A DNA stretch of 64,000 nucleotides from Siphonodentalium dalli. Taxonomy: Eukaryota; Mollusca; Scaphopoda; Gadilida; Siphonodentaliidae. The notes below the pieces were generated by a model, which did not search any database, was not told the origin of the DNA, and saw only the letters and a program-made list of their open reading frames with translations. The translations under genes were made by a program, and so were the position numbers. This document shows, one piece after another, positions 44,601-58,001 of this stretch. The stretch is taken from the NCBI GenBank assembly GCA_032622095.1, contig CP136064.1, positions 6,875,512 to 6,939,511 of the forward strand, in the 5' to 3' direction. Within the stretch, counting starts at the first letter, position 1; each line of letters opens with the position of its first letter.

Positions 44601-47600
44601 TACCCTCTCATGGTGACATTTGTGTCGCTACCCTCTCATGGTGACATTTGTATCGCTACCCTCTCATGCTGCCATTTGTGTCCTACCCTATCATGCTGCC
44701 ATTTGTGTCGCTACCCTCTGATGGTGCCGTATATGTAGCTACCGTCTCATGTTACCATTTGTGTCCCTACCCTCTCATGTTACCATTTGTGTCCCTACCC
44801 TCTCATGGTACCATTTGTGTCGCTACCCTCTCATGGTACCATTTGTGTCGCTATCCTCTCATGGTGTCATTTGTGTCCCTACCATCTCATGGTACCATTT
44901 GTGTCGCTACCCTCTCATTGTACAATTTGTGTTGTTACCCTCTCATGGTGCAATTTGTATCGCTACCCTCTCATGGTACCATTTGTGTCGCTACCCTCTC
45001 ATGGTACCATTTGTGTCGCTACCCTCTCATGTTACCATTTGTGTCCCTATCCTCTCATGGTACCATTTGTGTCGCTACCCTATAATGGTACCATTTGTGT
45101 CGCTACCCTCTAATGGTACAATTTGTGTCGCTACCCTCTCATGTTACCATTTATGTCCCTACCCTCTCATGTTACCATTTGTGTCCCTACCCTCTCATGT
45201 TAACATTTGTGTCCCTACCCTCTCATGGTACCATTTGTGTCGCTACCCTATCACGGTACCATTTGTGTCGCTACCCTCTAATGGTATCATTTGTGTCGCT
45301 ACCCTCTCATGTTACCATTTGTGTCGCTACCCTATAATGGTACCATTTGTGTCCCTACCCTCTAATGGTACCATTTGTGTCGCTACCCTCTCATGGTGCA
45401 ATTTGTGTCGCTACCCTCTCATGGTACCATTTGTGTCTCTAACCTCTCATGGTACCATTTGTGTCGCTACCCTCTAATGGTACCATTTGTGTCGCTACCC
45501 TCTCATGGTACCATTTGTCTCGCTACCCTCTCATGTTACCATTTGTGTCCCTACCCTCTCATGGTACCATTTGTGTCGCTACCCTCTCATGGTACCATTT
45601 GTGTCGCTACCCTCTAATGGTACCATTTGTGTCGCTACCCTCTCATGTTACCATTTGTGTCGCTACCCTCTAATTGTACCATTTGTGTCCCTACCCTCTA
45701 ATGGTACCATTTGTGTTGCTACCCTCTCATGGTGCAATTTGTGTCGCTACCCTCTCATGGTACCATTTGTGTCGCTACCCTCTCATGGTACCATTTGTGT
45801 CGCTACCCTCTCATGGTACCATTTGTGTCGCTACGCTCTCATATGACCATTTGTGTCCCTACCCTCTCATGTTAACATTTGTGTCCCTACCCTATCATGG
45901 TACCATTTGTGTCCCTACCCTCTCATGGTACCATTTGTGTCGCTACCCTCTCATTGTTCAATTTGTGATGTTACCCTCTCATGGTGCAATTTGTGTCGCT
46001 ACCCTCTCATGGTACCATTTGTGTCGCTACCCTCTCATTGTACCATTTGTGTTCCTACCCTCTCATGGTACCATTTGTGTCCCTACTCTCTCATGGTGCC
46101 ATTTGTGTCGCTACCCTCTCATTGTACAATTCGTGTTGTTACCCTCTCATGGTGCCATTTGTGTCGTTGCCCTCTGATGGTACAATTTGTGTCGCTACCC
46201 TCTCATGGTGTCATTTGTGTCACTACCCTCTCATGGTACCATTTGTGTCGCTACCCTCTCATGGTATCATTTGCGTTGCTACCCCCTCATGGCGCCATTT
46301 GTGTCGCTACCCTTTCATGGTACCATTTGTGTTGCTACCCTCTCACGGTATTATTTGTGTCGCTACCCTCTCATTGTGCCATGTGTGTTGTTACCCTCTC
46401 ATGGTGCCATTTGTGTCGTTGCCCTCTGATGGTACAATTTTTGTCGCTACCCTCTCATGGTACCATTTGTGTCGTTGCCCTCTGATGGTACAATTTGTGT
46501 CGCTACGCTCTCATTGTGCCATTTGTGTCGCTATCCTCTCATTGTACCATTTGTGTTGTTACCCTCTCGTGGTGCCATTTGTGTCGTTGCCCTCTGATGG
46601 TACAATTTGTGTCGCTACCCTCTCATGGTGCCATTTGTGTCACTATCCTCTCATTGTAACATTTGTGTTGTTACCCTCTCGTGGTGCCATTTGTGTCGTT
46701 GCCCTCTGATGGTACAATTTGTGTCGCTACGCTCTCATGGTGCCATTTGTGTCGCTACCCTCTCATGGTACAATTTGTGTCGCTACGCTCTCATGGTACC
46801 ATTTGTGTTGTTACCCTCTCGTGGTGCCATTTGTGTCGTTGCCCTCTCATGGTACAATTTGTGTCGCTACGCTCTCATGGTGCCATTTGTATCGCTACTC
46901 TCTCATAGTGACATTTGTGTCGCTACCCTCTCATGGTGACGTTTGTGTCGCTACCCTCTCATGGTGACATTTGCGTCGCTACCCTTTCATGGTACAATTT
47001 GCGTCGCTACCCACTCATGGTACCATTTGTGTCGCTACCCTCTCATGGTGACTTTTGCGTCGCTACCCTCTCATCGCGACATTTGTATCGCTACCCTCTT
47101 ATGGTACCATTTGTGTATCTACCCTCTCATGGTATCATTTGTGTCGCTATCCTCTCATGGTATCATTTGTGTCGCTACCTTCTCATTGTGCAATTTGTGT
47201 CGCTACCCTCTCATGGTACCATTTGTGTCGCTACCCTCTCATGGTACCAATTGTGTCGCTACCCTCTCATCGTACCAATTGTGTCGCTACCCTCTCATGG
47301 TACCATTTGTGTCGCTACCCTCTTATTTAGCCATTTGTGTCGCTACCTTCTCATGTTACCATTTGGTCCATACCCTCTCATAGTACCATTTGTGTCGCAA
47401 CCCTCTCATGCTGCCATTTGCGTCCCTACCCTCTCATGGTGACATTTGTGTCGCTACCCTCTAATGGTGATATTTGTGTCGCTACCTCTCATGGTGACAT
47501 TTGCGTCGCTACCGTTTCATGGTGCAATTTGTATCGCTACCCTCTCATGGTGCCGTATATGTAGCTACCCTCTCATGGTACCATTTATGTCGCTACCCTC

Positions 47601-50600
47601 TCATGGTGACATTTGTGTCGCTACCCTCTAATGGTGATATTTGTGTCGCTACCTCTCATGGTGACATTTGCGTCGCTACCGTTTCATGGTGCAATTTGTA
47701 TCGCTACCCTCTCATGCTGCCATTTATGTCGCTACCCTCTCATGGTGCCGTATATGTAGCTACCCTCTCATGGTACCATTTATGTCGCTACCCTCTCATG
47801 TTACCATTTGTGTCGCTACCATCTCATGCTGCCATTTATGTCGCTAACCTCTCATGTTACCATTTGTGTCGCTACCATCTCATGGTGCCATTCGTGTCGC
47901 TACCCTCGCATTGTACAATTTGTGTTGTTACCCTCTCGTGGTGTCATTTGTGTCGTTGCCCTCTGATGGTACAATTTGTGTCGCTACCATCTCATGGTAC
48001 CATTTGTGTCGTTACCTTCTCATGGTGCAATTTGTGTCGCTACCCACTCATGGTGCCATTTATGTAGCTACCCTCTCATGGTGATATTTGTGTCGCTACC
48101 TCTCATGGTGACATTTGCGTCGCTACCCTCTTATGTAGCCATTTGTGTCGCTACCTTCTCATGTTACCATTTGTGTCCATACCCTCTCATGGTACCATTT
48201 GTGTCGCTACCCTCCCATGCTGCCATTTGCGTCGCTACCCTCTCATGGTGACATTTGTGTCGCTACCCTCTCATGGTGATATTTGTGTCGCTACCTCTCA
48301 TGGTGACATTTGCGTCGCTACCCACTCATGGTGCAATTTGTATCGCTACCTTCTCATGCTGCCATTTGTGTCGCTAACCTCTCATGGTGACATTTGTGTC
48401 GCTACCCTCTCATGGTGACATTTGTGTCGCTACCCTCTCATGGTGACATTTGTATCGCTACCCTCTCATGGTGCAATTTGTGTCGCTACCCTCTCATGGT
48501 ACCATTTGTGTCGCTACCCTCTCATGGTACCATTTGTGTCGCTACCCTCTCATGGTACCATTTGTGTCGCTACCCTCTCATATGACCATTTGTGTCCCTA
48601 CCCTCTCATGTTAACATTTGTGTCCCTACCCTATCATGGTACCATTTGTGTCCCTACCCTCTCATGGTACCATTTGTGTCGCTACCCTCTCATTGTTCAA
48701 TTTGTGATGTTACCCTCTCATGGTGCAATTTGTGTAGCTACCCTCTCATGGTACCATTTGTGTCGCTACCCTCTCATTGTACCATTTGTGTCCCTACCCT
48801 CTCATGGTACTATTTGTGTCCCTACTCTCTCATGGTGCCATTTGTGTCGCTACCCTCTCATTGTACAATTCGTGTTGTTACCCTCTCATGGTGCCATTTG
48901 TGTCTTTGCCCTCTGATGGTACAATTTGTGTCGCTACCCTCTCATGGTGTCATTTGTGTCACTACCCTCTCATGGTACCATTTGTGTCGCTACACTCTCA
49001 TGGTACAATTTGTGTCGCTACCCTCTCATGGTGCCATTTGAGTCGCTACCCTCTCATGGTATCATTTGTGTTGTTAACCTCTCATGGTGCCATTTCTGTC
49101 GCTACCCTCTGATGGTACAATTTGTGTCTCTACCCTCTCGTGGTGCCATTTGTGTCGCTACCCTCTCATCGTGCCATTTGTGTCGCTACCCTCTCATGGT
49201 ACAATTTGTGTCGCTACACTCTCATGCTGCCATTTGTGTCGCTACGCTCGCATGGTACCATTTGTGTTGTTACCCTCTCGTGGTGTCATTTGTGTCGTTG
49301 CCCTCTCATGGTGCCATTTATGTAGCTACCCTCTCATGGTGATATTTGTGTCGTTACCCTCTCATGGTGCCATTTATGTAGCTACCCATTCATGGTGATA
49401 TTTGTGTCGCTACGTCTCATGGTGACATTTGCGTCGCTACCCTCTCATGGTACCATTTGTGTATCCACCCTCTCATGCTGCCATTTGTGTCGCTACCTTC
49501 TCATGGTGCAATTTGTGTCGCTACCCTCTCATGCTGCCATTTGTGTCGCTACCCACTCATGGTACCATTTGTGTCGCTACCCTCTCATGGTACCAATTGT
49601 GTCGCTACCCTCTCATCGTACCAATTGTGTCGCTACCCTCTCATGGTACCATTTGTGTCGCTACCCTCTTATGTAGCCATTTGTGTCGCTACCTTCTCAT
49701 GTTACCATTTGGTCCATACCCTCTCATAGTACCATTTGTGTCGCTACCCTCTCATGCTGCCATTTGCGTCCCTACCCTCTCATTGTGACATTTGTGTCGC
49801 TACCCTCTAATGGTGATATTTGTGTCGCTACCTCTCATGGTGACATTTGCGTCGCTACCGTCTCATGGTGCAATTTGTATCGCTACCATCTCATGCTGCC
49901 ATTTGTGTCGCTACCCTTTCATGGTGACATTTGTATCGCTACCCTCTCATGCTGCCATATATGTCGCTACCCTCTCATGTTACCATTTGTGTCGCTACCA
50001 TCTCATGGTGCCATTCGTGTCGCTACCCTCGCATTGTACAATTTGTGTCGTCACCCTCTCGTGGTGTCATTTGTGTCGTTGCCCTCTGATGGTACAATTT
50101 GTGTCGCTACCATCTCATGGTACCATTTGTGTCGTTACCTTCTCATGGTGAAATTTGTGTCGCTACCCACTCATGGTGCCATTTATGTAGCTACCCTCTC
50201 ATGGTGATATTTGTGTCGCTACCTCTCATGGTGACATTTGCGTCGCTACCCTCTTATGTAGCCATCTGTGTCGCTACCTTCTCATGTTACCATTTGTGTC
50301 CATACCCTCTCATGGTACCATTTGTGTCGCTACCCTCTCATGCTGCCATTTGCGCGCTACCCTCTCATGGTGACATTTGTGTCGCTACCCTCTCATGGTG
50401 ATATTTGTGTCGCTACCTCTCATGGTGACATTTGCGTCGCTACCCACTCATGGTGCAATTTGTATCGCTACCTTCTCATGCTGCCATTTGTGTCGCTAAC
50501 CTCTCATGGTGACATTTGTGTCGCTACCCTCTCATGGTGACATTTGTGTCGCTACCCTCTCATGGTGACATTTGTATCGCTACCCTCTCATGCTGCCATT

Positions 50601-53600
50601 TGTGTCCTACCCTCTCATGCTGCCGTATATGTAGCTACCGTCTCATGCTGCCATTTGTGTCCCTACCCTCTCATGGTACCATTTGTGTCGCTACCCTCTC
50701 ATGGTGCCGTATATGTAGCTACCGTCTCATGCTGCCATTTGTGTCCCTACCCTCTCATGGTACCATTTGTGTCGCTACCCTCTCATGGTACCTTTTGTGT
50801 CGCTATCCTCTCATGGTGTCATTTGTGTCCCTACCCTCTCATGGTACCAATTGTGTCGCTACCCTCTCATTGTACAATTTGTGTTGTTACCCTCTCATGG
50901 TGCAATTTGTATCGCTACCCTCTCATGGTACCATTTGTGTCGCTACCCTCTCATGGTACCATTTGTGTCCCTATCCTCTCATGGTAACATTTGTGTCGCT
51001 ACCCTCTCATGGTACCATTTGTGTCGCTACCCTATAATGGTACCATTTGTGTCGCTACCCTCTAATGGTACAATTTGTGTCGCTACCCTCTCATGTTACC
51101 ATTTATGTCCCTACCCTCTCATGTTACCATTTGTGTCCCTACCCTCTCATGTTAACATTTGTGTCCCTACCCTCTCATGGTACCATTTGTGTCGCAACCC
51201 TCTCATGGTACCATTTGTGTCGCTACCCTCTCATTGTACCATTTGTGTCCCTGCCCTCTCATGGTACCATTTGTGTCCCTACCCTCTCATGGTGCCATTT
51301 GTGTCGCTACCCTCTCATTGTACAATTCGTGTTGTTACCCTCTCATGGTGCCATTTGTGTCGTTGCCCTCTGATGGTACAATTTGTGTCGCTACCCTCTC
51401 ATGGTGCCATTTGTGTCGTTGCCCTCTCATGGTACAATTTGTGTCGCTACCCTCTCATGGTGCCATTTGTGTCGCTACCCTGTCATGGTGCCATTTGGTG
51501 TCACTACCCTCTCATGGTACCATTTGTGTCGCTACCCTCTCATGGTGCCATTTGAGTAGCTACCCTCTCATGGTATCATTTGTGTTGTTACACTCTCATG
51601 CTGCCATTTGTGTCGCTACGCTCTCATGGTGCCATTTGTGTCGTTGCCCTCTCATGGTGCCATTTATGTAGCTACCCTCTCATGGTGATATTTGTGTCGT
51701 TGCCCTCTCATGGTGCCATTTATGTAGCTACCCATTCATGGTGATATTTGTGTCGCTACCTCCCATGGTGACATTTGCGTCGCTACCCTCTCATGGTACC
51801 ATTTGTGTATCAACCCTCTCATGCTGCCATTTGTGTCGCTACCTTCTCATGGTGCAATTTGTGTCGCTACCCTCTCATGCTGCCATTTGTGTCGCTACCC
51901 ACTCATGGTACCATTTGTGTCGCTACCCTCTCATGTTACCATTTGTGTCGCTACCCTCTCATGCTGCCATTTGTTTCGCTACCCTCGTATGTAGCCATTT
52001 GTGTCGCTACCCTCTCATGGTACCATTTGTGTCGCTACCCTCTCATGCTGCCATTTGTGTCGCTACCCTCTTATGTAGCCATTTGTGTCGCTACCTTCTC
52101 ATGGTGCAATATGTATCGCTACCCTCTCATGGTACCATTTGTGTCCCTACCCTCTCATGCTGCCATTTGTTTCGCTACCCTCTTATGTAGCAATTTGTGT
52201 CGCTACCCTCTCATGGTGCCATTTGTGTCGCTACCCTCTCATGTTACCATTTGTGTCCCTACCCTCTCATGGTACCATTTGTGTCGCTACCCTCTCATTG
52301 TACAATTTGTGTTGTTACCCTCTCATGGTGCCATTTGTGTCGTTGCCCTCTGATGGTACAATTTGTGTCGCTACCCTCTCATGGTGCCATTTGTGTCGTT
52401 GCCCTCTGATGGTACAATTTGTGTCGCTACCCTCTCATGGTGCCATTTGTGTCGTTGCCCTCTGATGGTACAATTTGTGTCGCTACCCTCTCATGGTGCC
52501 ATTTGTGTCGCTACCCTCTGATGGTACAATTTGTGTCGCTACGCTCTCATGGTGCCATTTGTGTCGCTACCCTCTCATGGTACCATTTGTGTCGCTACCC
52601 TCTGATGGTACAATTTTTGTCGATACGCTCTCATGGTACAATTTGTGTCGCTACCCTCTCATGGTGCCATTTGTGTCGCTACCCTCTCATTGTACAATTT
52701 GTGTCGATACGCTCTCATTGTACAATTTGTGTCGATACCCTCTCATTGTACAATTTGTGTCGATACCTTCTCATGGTGCCATTTGTGACGTTGCCCTCTC
52801 ATGGTGCCATTTATGTAGCTACCCTCTCATGGTGATATTTGTGTTGTGGCCCACTCATGGTGACATTTGTGTCGTTACCCTCTCATGGTGATATTTGTGT
52901 CGTTGCCCTCTCATGGTGACATTTGCGTCGCTACCCTCTCATGGTGACATTTGTGTCGCTACCCTCTCATGGTGATATTTGTGTCGTTGCCCTCTCATGG
53001 TGACATTTGCGCGCTACTCTCTCATGGTACCATTTGTGTATCAACCCTCTCATGCTGACATTTGTATCGCTACCCTCTCATGGAACCATTTATGTAGCTA
53101 ACCTCTCATGGTGATATTTGCGGCGCTACTCTCTCATGGTGCCATTTATGTAGCTACCCTCTCATGGTGATATTTGTGTCGCTACCCTCTCATGGTGACA
53201 TTTGTGTCGCTATCCTCTCATGGTACCATTTGTGTCGCTACCCTCTTATGTAGCCATTTGTATCGCTACCCTCTCATATTACCATTTGTGTCGCCACCCT
53301 CTCATGGTGCCATTTGCGTCGCTACCCTCTCATTGTGCAATTTGTGTTGTTACCCTCTCATAGTGCCATTTGTGTCGTTTCCCACTGATGGTACAATTTG
53401 TGTCGCTACGCTCTCGTGGTGCCATTTATGTCGCTACCCTCTCATGGTACCATTTATGTCGCTACCCTTTCATGGTGCCATTTGTGTCGGCTACCCTCTC
53501 ATGGTACAATTTATGTCGCTACCCTCTCATGGTGCCATTTGTGTATCTACCCTCTCATGGTGATATTTATGTCGCTACCCTCTCATGGTGCCATTTGTGT

Positions 53601-56015
53601 CGCTACCTTCTCATGGTGATATTTATGTCGCTACCCTCTCATGGTGCCATTTGTCTCGCTACCCTCCCATGGTGCCATTTGTGTATCTACCCTCTCATGG
53701 TACAATTTATGTTGCTACGCTCTCATGGTGCCATTTGTCTCGCTACCCTCCCATGGTGCCATTTGTGTATCTACCCTCTCATGGTACAATTTATGTTGCT
53801 ACGCTCTCATGGTGCCATTTGTCTCGCTACCCTCCCATGGTGTCATTTGTTGTAGCTACCCTCTCCTGGCGCCATTTGTGTATCTACCCTCTCATTGTAC
53901 AATTTATGTCGCTACCCTCTCATGGTGCCATTTGTCTCGCTAGCCTCTCATGGCGCCATTTGTGTCGCTACCCTCTCATGGTGCCATTTGTGTCGCTACC
54001 CTCTCATGGTACAATTTTTGTCGCTATCCTCTCATGTCGCCATTTGTGTCGCTACCCTCTCATGGTGCCATTTGTGTCGCTAACATATCATGGTGCCATA
54101 TGTGTCGCTACCCTCTCATGGTGCCATTTGTCTCGCTAGCCTCTTATGGTGCCATTTATGTAGCTACCCTCTCGTGGTACAATTTGTGTCACTACCCTCT
54201 TATGGTGCCATTTGTGTCGCTACCTTCTCATGGTGCAATTGGTGTCGCTACCCTCTCATGGTGCCATTTGTGTCGATACCCTCTCGTGGTGCCATATGTG
54301 TCGCTACCCTCTCATGGTGTCATTTGTGTAGCTACCTTATCAAGGTGCCATTTGTGTCGCAACTATCTTATGGTGCCATTGAGTAGCTACGCTCTCGTGG
54401 TGCCATTTGTGTCGCTACCCTCTCATGGTGTCATTTGCGTCGCTACCATTTCATGGTGTCATTTGTGTAGCTACTATCTCATGGTGCCATTTGTGTAGTT
54501 ACCCTCTCATGGTACCATTTGTGTCGCTACCTTCTCGTGGTGCCATTTTTTATATCTACCCTCTCATGGTACCATTTGTGTCGCTTCCTTCTCATTGTGC
54601 CATTTTTTATATATACCATTTGATGGCACCATTTGTGTTGCTACCCTCTCATGGTGCCATTTGTGTATCTACCCTCTCATGGTACAAGTTATGTCGCTAC
54701 CCACTCATGATGCCATTTGTGTATCTACCCTCTCATGGCACAATTTATGTCGCTACCCTCTCATGGCGCCATTTGTGTATCTACCCTCTCATGGTACCAT
54801 TTGTGTCACTACCCTCTCATGGTACCATTTGTGTCGCTACCCTCTCATGGTACCATTTGTGTCGCTACCCTCTCATGGTACCATTTGTGTGGTTACCCTC
54901 TCGTGGTGCCATTTGTGTCACTACCCTATCATGGTACCATTTCTGTCGCTACCCTCTCATGCTGCCATTTGTGTCGTTACCCTCTTATGTAGCCATTTGT
55001 GTCGCTACCCTCTCATGGTGCCATTTGTGTCGATACCCTCGCATTGTACAATTTGTGTTGTTACCCTCTCATGTTGCCATTTGTGTATCTACCCTCGCAT
55101 GGTACAATTTATGTCACTACCCTCTCATGATGCCATTTGTGTATCTACCCTCTCATGGCACAATTTATGTCGCTACCCTCTCATGGCGCCATTTGTGTAT
55201 CTTTGTGTCGCTACCCTCTCATTGTACAATTTGTGTCGCTACCTGTCATGGTGCCATTTGTGTCGCTACCCTCCCATGGTGTCATTTGTTGTAGCTACCC
55301 TCTCATGGTACAATTTTTGTCGCTACCCTCTCATGGCGCCATTTGTGTCGCTTCCCTCTCATGGTGCCATTTGTGTATCTACACTCTCGTGGTACAATTT
55401 GTGTCACTACCCTCTCATGGTGCCATTTGTGTCGCTATCTTCTCATGGTGCCATTTGTGTAGCTACCCTCTCATGTTACCATTTGTGTCGCTACCCTCTC
55501 ATGTTACCATTTGTGTCGCTACCCTCTCATGTTACCATTTGTGTAGCTACCCTCTCATGTTACCATTTGTGTCGCTACCCTCTCATGTTACCATTTGTGT
55601 CGCTACCCTCTTATGTTGCCATTTGTGTTGCTACCCTTTCATGGTACCATTTGTGACGCTACCCTCTCATGGTACCATTTGTGTCGCTACCCATTCATGG
55701 TACCATTTGTGTCGCTACCCTCTCATCGTGCCATATGTGTCGCTACCCTATCATGGTGTCATTTGCGTCGCTGCCTTATCATGGTGCCATTTGTGTCGCA
55801 ACTATATTATGGTGCCATTGAGTAGCTACGCTCTCATGGTGTCATTTGTGTCGCTACCCTCTCATGGTGTCATTTGTGTCGCTACCATTTCATGGTGTCA
55901 TTTGTGTAGCTACTATCTTATGGTGCCGTTTGTGTAGTTACCCTCTCATGGTACCATTTGTTTCGCTACCCTTTCATGGTACCATTTATGTTGCAACTAT
56001 CTTATGGAACCGTTG
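38700..56015 (+). repeat. 28-bp satellite, about 17.3 kb and some 600 units
   Basis: Unit of 28 bp: TCTCATGGTACCATTTGTGT plus CGCTACCC. The commonest variable position turns GGTACC into GGTGCC, GGTGAC, GCTGCC or GTTACC. A few units are 27 or 29 bp. The edges are degenerate (38700-38880 and 55980-56015). Because 28 is not a multiple of three, the plus strand cycles through three frames without stops and yields overlapping open frames of up to 350 codons; the minus strand has stops. It contains a higher-order repeat (separate entry). Confidence 0.97.
38930..49040 (+). repeat. Higher-order repeat of about 3,635 bp within the 28-bp satellite
   Basis: The distinctive unit string at 38930 (TATCATTTGCGTTGCTACCC, then CCTCATGGCGCC) recurs at about 42622 and 46261. 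Other marker strings shift by 3,691 (39281 to 42972), 3,579 (40123 to 43702), 3,635 (41013 to 44648) and 3,635 (43280 to 46915). Copies: about 38930-42620, 42620-46255, and a third from 46255 that is rearranged (shift changes to 3,802 near 47976 and 2,739 near 48592). All shifts differ by close to multiples of 28. Confidence 0.85.
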
Positions 56016-56420
56016 CCACCATCGCATGATGCGATTTTAATCATCAACAAATCTGCAGTGTGGCAGAAAATGGGGGTCGAACCACACATGAAATGGCAGG
56101 TTGATAACATTATTTGTAGGTGGCTCTATTTTGTCTACAATTCAAATCCAATTATGATGGTCAATTATGCGAACCATACTACCATATAAAACATCGACAA
56201 GAGGCAAACCTTCATCAACAGTGTTTTCAGAAATCTCGTGCATTGAATATTTATAGAAGCCAGATAACTCGATTTTGTGATAGGGATGCATGAACTGAGC
56301 CGCTATGTATTCACACTGTGGAATCGTTTATTCGATTCTCTGAGCACGCATGTCATCATAAGAATTCACGTATATACGACTCATCGGGGACACATCATGC
56401 AAATGCTAACCACCGGTAAC
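56016..56420. other. Flank of the satellite, nothing recognised
   Basis: Short plus frame at 56004-56189 begins in the last satellite units and has no motif. Confidence 0.35.
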
Positions 56421-56766
56421 AATTTAAAGTGACGTGAAACACTCCGGTAGGGTGATCAAATAGAAATGGAGAATAATCTTGTTCAAATTAATAATTTTTT
56501 CAAATATTATATCCAACTTGGCAACGCACGCTGTTATTCTTATATATTAATTAAATGCAGTGACTACAGACGGCGAAATGGTTTTCGTTAGTTTATCGCC
56601 AATAAATGCGTCCCGAATCGATTAGTAAATATTTACAATTCAGAGTAGTTCAGACGATGATTTCTATGGAGTGGTACGGCCGATTTGCTTGAGATTTTCG
56701 CGATGTTAGTAGAATATCACATTTCTCCAGTTGACATAGCGCCTACATACTAATTTATCAGTTTAA
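56421..56766 (-). repeat. Dispersed repeat, copy B (inverted relative to 536-868)
   Basis: Reverse complement matches 536-868 in order. The TTAA at 56763-56766 corresponds to the TTAA beside the MITE at 532-535. No MITE is present here, so this is an unoccupied version. Confidence 0.7.
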
Positions 56767-56987
56767 CACTCCAAACAAGTGCATAATATGTATTTAAGGA
56801 TTGCAAGATCACAGCAAGGTAATGCCCAATCGTTCGCATGCGGTTTTTGGAAACCAGACACAAAAACACCTATATCTATGGTAACAACAGTTTATTCGAA
56901 ATTTAGGCAGGCAGTCCAAAATTTCATGAAATCAAATATGATAGCAGATGTGTAAACCTGATTGCCATCGCATAAATCTCCTCCACA

Positions 56988-57250
56988 TAGCTAAGTCGAT
57001 TAATGAAGATAGCTAAGTTAGTTAATCACAATATCTAAGTTGATTAACGAAGATAGCTAAGTTGATTAATCAAGAGTGTAGATTGATTAATCAAGAGAGC
57101 TAAGTTGATTAATCAAGATAGTAAGTTGAATAAGCAAATAGCTAAGTTGATTAATCAAGATAGCTAAGTCGATTAATCAAGATAGCTAAGTCGATTAATC
57201 AAGATAGCTAAGTTGATTAATCAAGATAGCTAAGTTGATTAATCAAGATA
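56988..57250 (+). repeat. 22-bp minisatellite, about 12 copies
   Basis: Unit AGCTAAGTTGATTAATCAAG plus AT. Central TTGATTAATCAA is a 12-bp perfect palindrome. Confidence 0.95.
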
Positions 57251-57299
57251 GTAAATAAAAGTGGTGTGGAGAACTTATCCTGAATTTTTGCGAAAACAC

Positions 57300-57460
57300 T
57301 GTGCCAATGCATTGTTTTATAAGGCGCCTCGCATATATAAGAAAACGCATTGGCCTAACAATACTTACATTGACCATGTAAGCCAGTGCATTATATTATA
57401 TATGCGACCGCTCCCTATGGGAGACTCGCATATATAAAAGACTGCACTGGCATAGGGTAT
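57300..57460. mobile_element. Divergent H-H element
   Basis: Left hairpin 57304-57353 has a deletion in its left arm. Right hairpin 57383-57450 starts CCAGTGCATTATATTATATA and ends GACTGCACTGG, with a new centre CGCTCCCTATGGGAG that still folds. Outer CACTGTG and CATAGGG parallel CCCTGTG and CACAGGG. Confidence 0.75.
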
Positions 57461-57539
57461 TTAATGATGCACTATCGCAGCTCCCGTCATGAAAATGTTA
57501 ACATGTGGATATCATAGCAGTTAGGTAATAACAACCAAA

Positions 57540-57755
57540 GCGGTACAAATGTTATTTCCAGGATTTAGTAACGTGTTTCCAGGATTTAGTAACGTGGGTA
57601 TACGCGTGTCTCGGATTTGTCATAAATGATCACGTGACACTATTGTATATATTCTCTGTATGTCTAAATGTTGCATGATATTATTGGACAATACAGTCTG
57701 TGTCTATGTGTCGCATGCTATTATTGGACAATACAATCTATGTCGATGGGTCTGG
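57540..57755 (+). repeat. Short direct duplications
   Basis: TTTCCAGGATTTAGTAACGTG occurs twice in a row (57555-57596). ATTATTGGACAATACAGTCT and ATTATTGGACAATACAATCT lie about 42 bp apart, with surrounding similarity (CGCATGCT and GCATGATA). Confidence 0.8.
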
Positions 57756-58001
57756 CTCAAGGGGTATATCTATAGATATTACACGTTGGGCACATTAATG
57801 GGGACTATATTACTTTGAATGTGTAGGGAAATTGTAAAAATAAACATTTTATAAATAGTTTGCTTCTAACATTTTGGAAATATCAACGGTTGGAAACCTT
57901 CCTATAGCAATTAGAAAAAGTACAACACAGGCAAATAGAACTTCGCCGTCTTGGGAATTCAATGGGTCCAGTGAGAAATTGAAAACACACCAGCATAAAC
58001 C

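Noticed and set aside
38860..55937. Dozens of overlapping plus-strand open frames of 60-353 codons
   Set aside because: All arise from the stop-free 28-bp satellite cycling through three frames. They overlap in different frames and share the same repeating peptide.
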